DNA from: Collinsella sp.
GTDB lineage: Bacteria > Actinomycetota > Coriobacteriia > Coriobacteriales > Coriobacteriaceae
Length of the DNA: 64,000 nucleotides
Reading direction: 5' to 3'
NCBI GenBank assembly: GCA_018376905.1
Contig: JAHAAK010000006.1
Location: 24,061-88,060 of the forward strand
Made by a program: the position numbers and the translations under genes. Below, in pieces: positions 60,694 to 64,000 of the stretch. Below the pieces are notes generated by a model. It saw only the letters and a list, made by a program, of their open reading frames with translations. It was not told where the DNA came from and did no database searches. Numbering within the stretch: the first letter of the stretch is position 1; each line of letters begins with the position of its first letter.

Positions 60694-61728
60694 ATGGGTA
60701 AAACGGTTCTTACCTTCGGCGAAATCATGATGAGGCTCTCGCCCAAAGATCATCTGCGCATTGAGCAGGCAACCGAGTTTGACGTCCGCTACGGTGGCGC
60801 CGAGGCCAACACCGCTCTTTCCCTAGCCTACCAAGGCGACAAGGCCGCTTACGTATCCGTTGTCCCGGCCAACCGCCTAGGCGAGTGCGCGCTGCGCTCG
60901 CTGAAGGCCTACGGCGTCGACACAACGCGCGTCGTGCGTCAGGGCGACCGTCTTGGCTCCTATGTGTTTGAGGTCGGCGCCTCGCAGCGCGGCAACGGCT
61001 GCGTCTACGACCGCAAGTTCTCTGCCATCAACATGGCCAAACGCGACGTCTTTGACTGGGACGAGATCCTCAAGGGCATCGATGTCTTCTATTTCTCCGG
61101 CGTGACCCCCGCCGTCTCCGATGAGATGGCCGCCGCCTGCAAGGAGGCACTCGCCGCCTGCCGCGCCAAGGGCATCACCACCGTGTGCGACGTGAACTAT
61201 CGCGGCAAGATGTGGTCGCCCGAGAAGTCGCAGGCCACCATGAAGGAACTCCTGCCGCTCGTCGACATCTGCATCGCCAACGACGAGGATGCGCCCGCCG
61301 GCCTCGGCATGACCTGCGTCTCTGGTTCCCTTGCCCATGGCATCGAGGAGCGCGACACCTACGTCGAGATGGCCCGTCAGATCTGCGCCGAGTACGGCTG
61401 CAAAAAGGTCGCCTCGGTCGTCCGCAACATCTCCTGCGTCGAGCGCTCCATCTGGATGGGCATGCTCTTTGACGCCGAGAGCGGCGAGCACTGGTTCTCC
61501 CCTGCTCACGACGTGCACGTGCTCGAGGGCGTTGCCGCCGGCGACGCTTTCAACGCCGGCCTCGTCCATGCCCTCACCAACGACTTTGACCCGCAGGACG
61601 CCGTCAACTACGCGATTGCAGCGTCGATCCTCAAGCTCACCATCAAGGGCGATTCCAACTTGGTGACCGCAGACGAGATCGTAGCCGTGGCATCAGCCGC
61701 CGACGGTGGCACTCGCGTCGCACGCTAG
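60694..61728 (+). CDS. kdgK: 2-keto-3-deoxygluconate kinase (PfkB family)
   Basis: A 344-aa sugar kinase of the PfkB family. Family motifs are FDVRYGGAEANTALSLA near the N-terminus and the catalytic GVAAGDAFNAGLVHAL near the C-terminus, with its catalytic Asp. KdgK phosphorylates ketodeoxygluconate to KDPG, which the next gene cleaves; this context is the main reason for the name, as the family is broad. AAGGAG lies 10 bases before the ATG at 60694. Controlled by the divergent LacI repressor. Confidence 0.88.
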   Translation: MGKTVLTFGEIMMRLSPKDHLRIEQATEFDVRYGGAEANTALSLAYQGDKAAYVSVVPANRLGECALRSLKAYGVDTTRVVRQGDRLGSYVFEVGASQRGNGCVYDRKFSAINMAKRDVFDWDEILKGIDVFYFSGVTPAVSDEMAAACKEALAACRAKGITTVCDVNYRGKMWSPEKSQATMKELLPLVDICIANDEDAPAGLGMTCVSGSLAHGIEERDTYVEMARQICAEYGCKKVASVVRNISCVERSIWMGMLFDAESGEHWFSPAHDVHVLEGVAAGDAFNAGLVHALTNDFDPQDAVNYAIAASILKLTIKGDSNLVTADEIVAVASAADGGTRVAR

Positions 61729-61742
61729 TCCGTCTCCATTCC

Positions 61743-61931
61743 GCGGGCCGCAGCTTTCCAATCCCATACCCCTGCGGCCCGCTCCCCGATTCCTCCGGCC
61801 GGGCAAAACCACCAGTCCCATTCCGGTTTTGCCTGGCATTTCCTACATGACTGGTCGAGCAGTCGGTTTTGGAATTGCTTGAACCCCAAGCAGTGCCTCC
61901 GATAACCAATCCAAAATCGGCTCCTGACCAG
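61743..61931. repeat. Cluster of three hairpins between kdgK and the aldolase gene
   Basis: GCGGGCCGCAG/CTGCGGCCCGC (61743-61753/61772-61782), GGGCAAAACC/GGTTTTGCC (61801-61833) and an imperfect nested pair CTGGTC...GACCAG with CGGTTTTGGA/TCCAAAATCG inside (61851-61931). They may lower aldolase expression relative to the kinase or protect mRNA ends. Confidence 0.6.
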
Positions 61932-61981
61932 CACATTTGGCAATCACGCGCCCATGCGCGCCACACATCGAAAGGAACATC

Positions 61982-62623
61982 ATGTTCGATCAGTTCTACA
62001 CCACGCTTGAGTCCCTGGGCATCGTGCCGGTCGTTGTGCTCGACAAGGTCGAGGACGCCGCTCCGCTCGCCCACGCCCTTATGGCAGCTGGCATGAAGTC
62101 CGCCGAGGTCACCTTCCGCACCGCCTGCGCCGCCGAGTGCATCGCCGCTATGGCCGAGGCCGAGCCCGAGATGTGCGTTGGCGCCGGCACTGTCCTGACC
62201 GTCGAGCAGGTTGAGCAGGCCCGCGCAGCCGGTGCCAAGTTCATCGTCTCCCCGGGTTACAACGAGGACGTCGTGAAGCACTGCATCGACATCGACCTGC
62301 CCGTCCTTCCCGGAACCGTGACCCCCTCCGAGGTCACCGCAGCCGAGAACCTGGGCCTCAAGGTCACCAAGTTCTTCCCCGCGTCCCAGTATGGCGGCCT
62401 GAACACCATCAAGGCCCTCGCCGCTCCGTTTGTCGGTCACCGCTTTATGCCTACCGGCGGCGTGAGCACCGCCAACGTCGAGGAGTACCTGAGCTCCTCC
62501 GCCATCATCGCCTGCGGTGGCACCTGGATGGTCAAGCCGGCCCTGTTTGCCGACGGCGACTTCTCCAAGGTCGAGCAGATCGCCCGCGAGGCCATGGACG
62601 TCGTCAAGAAGGTCCGCGGCTAG
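61982..62623 (+). CDS. eda: KDPG / 4-hydroxy-2-oxoglutarate aldolase
   Basis: A 213-aa class I aldolase splitting KDPG into pyruvate and glyceraldehyde-3-phosphate. The general acid Glu42 is in SAEVTFRT, and the Schiff-base Lys130 in LKVTKFFPASQYGG; GAGTVLTVEQVE and MPTGGVSTAN complete the TIM barrel. Start at 61982 with AAAGGA six bases upstream. It follows kdgK and gives the second step of sugar-acid breakdown. Confidence 0.95.
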   Translation: MFDQFYTTLESLGIVPVVVLDKVEDAAPLAHALMAAGMKSAEVTFRTACAAECIAAMAEAEPEMCVGAGTVLTVEQVEQARAAGAKFIVSPGYNEDVVKHCIDIDLPVLPGTVTPSEVTAAENLGLKVTKFFPASQYGGLNTIKALAAPFVGHRFMPTGGVSTANVEEYLSSSAIIACGGTWMVKPALFADGDFSKVEQIAREAMDVVKKVRG

Positions 62624-62640
62624 GTTTAGCTCTCTATCGT

Positions 62641-62678
62641 GAAAGGGGGCGTGCCCTAGACCTCGCCCTCTTTCTTTT
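62641..62678 (+). terminator. Terminator of the kdgK-eda operon
   Basis: GAAAGGGGGCG and CGCCCTCTTTC pair around TGCCCTAGACCT, followed by TTTT. It lies 17 bases after the aldolase stop. Confidence 0.75.
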
Positions 62679-62779
62679 AAAGCGGCTCGGAAGCGCGCCG
62701 TTTCCGTCACGAACAAGAACCAAAACCGTCTTGTATGCTGATAGAACGTGACGGAAGCGACACGCCCCCGAGCCGCTTT
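62679..62779. repeat. Nested hairpin of a different type
   Basis: Outer arms AAAGCGGCTCGG / CCGAGCCGCTTT (12 bp) enclose TTCCGTCACG / CGTGACGGAA (10 bp) and a small inner hairpin with ACAAGA/TCTTGT. It does not contain the core motifs of the elements at 2652 and 24451. Confidence 0.7.
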
Positions 62780-62841
62780 GCCTACTCGGCTGGCAACCGC
62801 GCCCAGTTGAGCCACATCGACAAAAACCGAGCCATCAAAAC

Positions 62842-62913
62842 AGCTGCGGCGCCGTCTGGAGGAATGGACCCTTGTTTCCGGTCTTTTCCTCCAAGCGGCG
62901 CCGCAGCTTTTTT
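62842..62913 (+). terminator. Long terminator-like hairpin
   Basis: AGCTGCGGCGCCG (62842-62854) pairs with CGGCGCCGCAGCT (62896-62908), with GGAGGA/TCCTCC inside, followed by TTTTT. It looks like a real Rho-independent terminator for plus-strand transcripts. The gap 62624-63014 contains this, the previous element and the next one, and no gene. Confidence 0.75.
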
Positions 62914-62935
62914 GTGCCCCGGTAGCGTCTCGCAC

Positions 62936-62997
62936 TTGCGGTGAAATACGGACTGTTTACACCATCAGAGCCCCAAACAATCCCTATTTCACCGCAA
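62936..62997 (-). repeat. Hairpin after the GntR gene
   Basis: TTGCGGTGAAATA and TATTTCACCGCAA pair perfectly over 13 bp, with TGTTT/AAACA inside. It lies 17 bases after the GntR stop codon on the minus strand and may terminate that gene. Confidence 0.65.
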
Positions 62998-63014
62998 CTA
63001 ATGAAGGGGACGAG

Positions 63015-63707
63015 TTAGATGGCCGAGTCTTTGGACAGCTCAAAATAGTCGGGATGCAAGGCGATAACCGGGCCCTGCTCTTCGGGCATCAGGTGCAGGT
63101 GCGTCTCTGCCAGATAGCTCGCCGTGTCGGTATCGCCCCTCTTAATGGCCTCGAGAATCCGGCGATGTTGCCGACGAATCGGCTCCCAATCCAAATCCTG
63201 CGACACCATACGCAACCAGTTGTATCGCTCAAAATGCGTGTTGATGCTCTTCATCCAATCCCACAACATGTGACGACCGGCAATCTCAAAACACGTCTCA
63301 TGGAACAGGTTGTCCAGGTCAAAGAAGCGACGCGTTTCGCTATGGTCGAGCGACTCGGACTCGGCAAGAATCTGCTCGAGCCGATGCTTTTGCTCGGGCG
63401 TGGCGGCAGAACAGCATTTAATGAGTACGCTTCTCTCGAGTTTCTCGCGCAAGAAACAGGCGTTCTCGGCACGCTCCATGCTGATTTTTGAGACATAGGT
63501 ACCGCTTTTGGGACGCGTTTCCACCAGCTCCTGCTCGCGCAGACGCACAAAGGACTCGCGAATGGGTGTGCGCCCGATTCCCGTCTCTTTTTCCAGACCA
63601 ATCGCCGAAAGGCGCGTGCCGGGCTTGAGCTCGGCATAGATGATCTTGGACCGCAATGCGTTGTACGCCTGGTCTTGCAGGCTCTGATAATGCTGGTGCT
63701 GTTCCAT
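63015..63707 (-). CDS. GntR-family regulator, FadR/FCD type
   Basis: A 230-aa regulator. The N-terminal winged helix (IIYAELKPGTRLSAIGLEKE, RTPIRESFVRLREQELVETR) is followed by an all-helical FCD sensing domain (DLDNLFHETCFEIAGRHMLW, HRRILEAIKRGDTDTASYLA), whose His residues usually bind a metal and a carboxylate ligand. Neighbouring sugar-acid genes suggest uronates as the signal, like UxuR/ExuR. Start at 63707 has GAGGG upstream. Single gene on the minus strand. Confidence 0.88.
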   Translation of the reverse strand: MEQHQHYQSLQDQAYNALRSKIIYAELKPGTRLSAIGLEKETGIGRTPIRESFVRLREQELVETRPKSGTYVSKISMERAENACFLREKLERSVLIKCCSAATPEQKHRLEQILAESESLDHSETRRFFDLDNLFHETCFEIAGRHMLWDWMKSINTHFERYNWLRMVSQDLDWEPIRRQHRRILEAIKRGDTDTASYLAETHLHLMPEEQGPVIALHPDYFELSKDSAI

Positions 63708-63930
63708 AAAGCCCTCGGATGAAGCCTCGGTTAATCGAATACCACCATGCAATACTATCGCATCGACACGTCCCAGCTCCCAATCAGTCTTTTTGGGACG
63801 GGGCTCTTTTAGCTACCCTGGCCCGCAGATCGGCCCCCTTGCCACAAAAGTTGCCCATCTACTACGTTAACACGGATAGCCTCGGCCATACCGAAAACCG
63901 TGAAAACAAAACCGACGCTCCTATAAGTTG
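63708..63930. promoter_or_regulatory. Upstream region of the GntR gene
   Basis: A 223-base gap which should carry the GntR promoter on the minus strand. There are no clear promoter boxes or palindromes by eye, except a T-rich stretch near 63790 (TCTTTTTGGGACGGGGCTCTT). Confidence 0.3.
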
Positions 63931-64000
63931 TCAAGAGGCAGTTTGCGGGAGCGCTCTCTCCAATTCGCACAGGAGCTCGTAATACCTCCTCTCCAGTTTC
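63931..64000 (-). CDS. C-terminal end of an unidentified protein (partial)
   Basis: On the minus strand the last 22 codons before a TGA at 63933-63931 read KLERRYYELLCELERALPQT followed by Ala-Ser. It is helical and charged, as the end of a real protein would be. The gene continues beyond the window. The family cannot be named from so little sequence, and it could be a chance frame. Confidence 0.35.
   Translation of the reverse strand, partial: KLERRYYELLCELERALPQTAS

Overview
This 64 kb window is a GC-rich bacterial chromosome segment. Its gene content points to a gut actinobacterium of the class Coriobacteriia, most likely Collinsella or a close relative. The pointers are the gene families (short cobalamin methionine synthase, very large SARP/MalT-like regulator, DUF711 protein, SpaA-type pili, GlnR-like orphan regulator beside glnA) and the many intergenic hairpin repeats. 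The genus is an inference; no rRNA lies in the window. I see no IS transposase, CRISPR array or ordinary tRNA gene. The only clear conserved RNA gene is tmRNA.

Layout. 1-4.4 kb: end of metH, a DUF711/UPF0210 protein, a nested-hairpin element, a methyltransferase and YhbY. 4.4-12.8 kb (minus strand): a 999-aa ATPase/SARP regulator, nagB, a glucose-type PTS IIA, glmM, rpsI-rplM and a patatin-like lipase. 12.8-15.5 kb: an array of imperfect 62-bp hairpin units, tmRNA, an unknown helical protein and a RHH/PIN toxin-antitoxin pair. 15.5-22.8 kb: a P-type metal ATPase with a small membrane partner, then two ABC exporter half-transporters divergent from an AraC regulator. 22.8-28.1 kb: an AAA_14/DUF4143 ATPase and gatCAB. 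28.4-37.1 kb: a sortase/pilus locus with a beta-helix adhesin, two pilins, a 50-aa membrane protein and a class C sortase. 37.6-44 kb: HAD phosphatase, MFS transporter, moaC-mobB fusion, moaA and a DUF559-like protein. 44-50.3 kb: a heterodimeric ABC exporter, a MATE pump and its MerR regulator. 50.4-52 kb: an AT-rich island with a Tat-exported cysteine-protease-like protein and a lipoprotein. 52-58.4 kb: ligA, an HtrA protease, a GlnR-like regulator and glnA. 58.5-59.4 kb: a HepT/MntA module whose antitoxin carries a RelB-like DNA-binding domain. 59.4-63.7 kb: a uronate/KDG locus (LacI repressor, kdgK, KDPG aldolase) and a GntR regulator.

Several genes form recognisable working units: amino-sugar supply (nagB, glmM), glutaminyl/asparaginyl-tRNA formation (gatCAB), molybdopterin synthesis (moaA, moaC-mobB), pilus assembly, nitrogen assimilation (glnA with its likely regulator) and Entner-Doudoroff-type ketodeoxygluconate breakdown.

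The most unusual signal is non-coding. Two long nested hairpins (2652-2793 and 24451-24591, on opposite strands) each lie just downstream of a gene in the same sense. They share an identical core with exact spacing, while their paired arms differ in sequence but still pair, which is the mark of a selected RNA structure. Beyond these, at least three families of perfect palindromes (called A, B and C here) recur next to stop codons.
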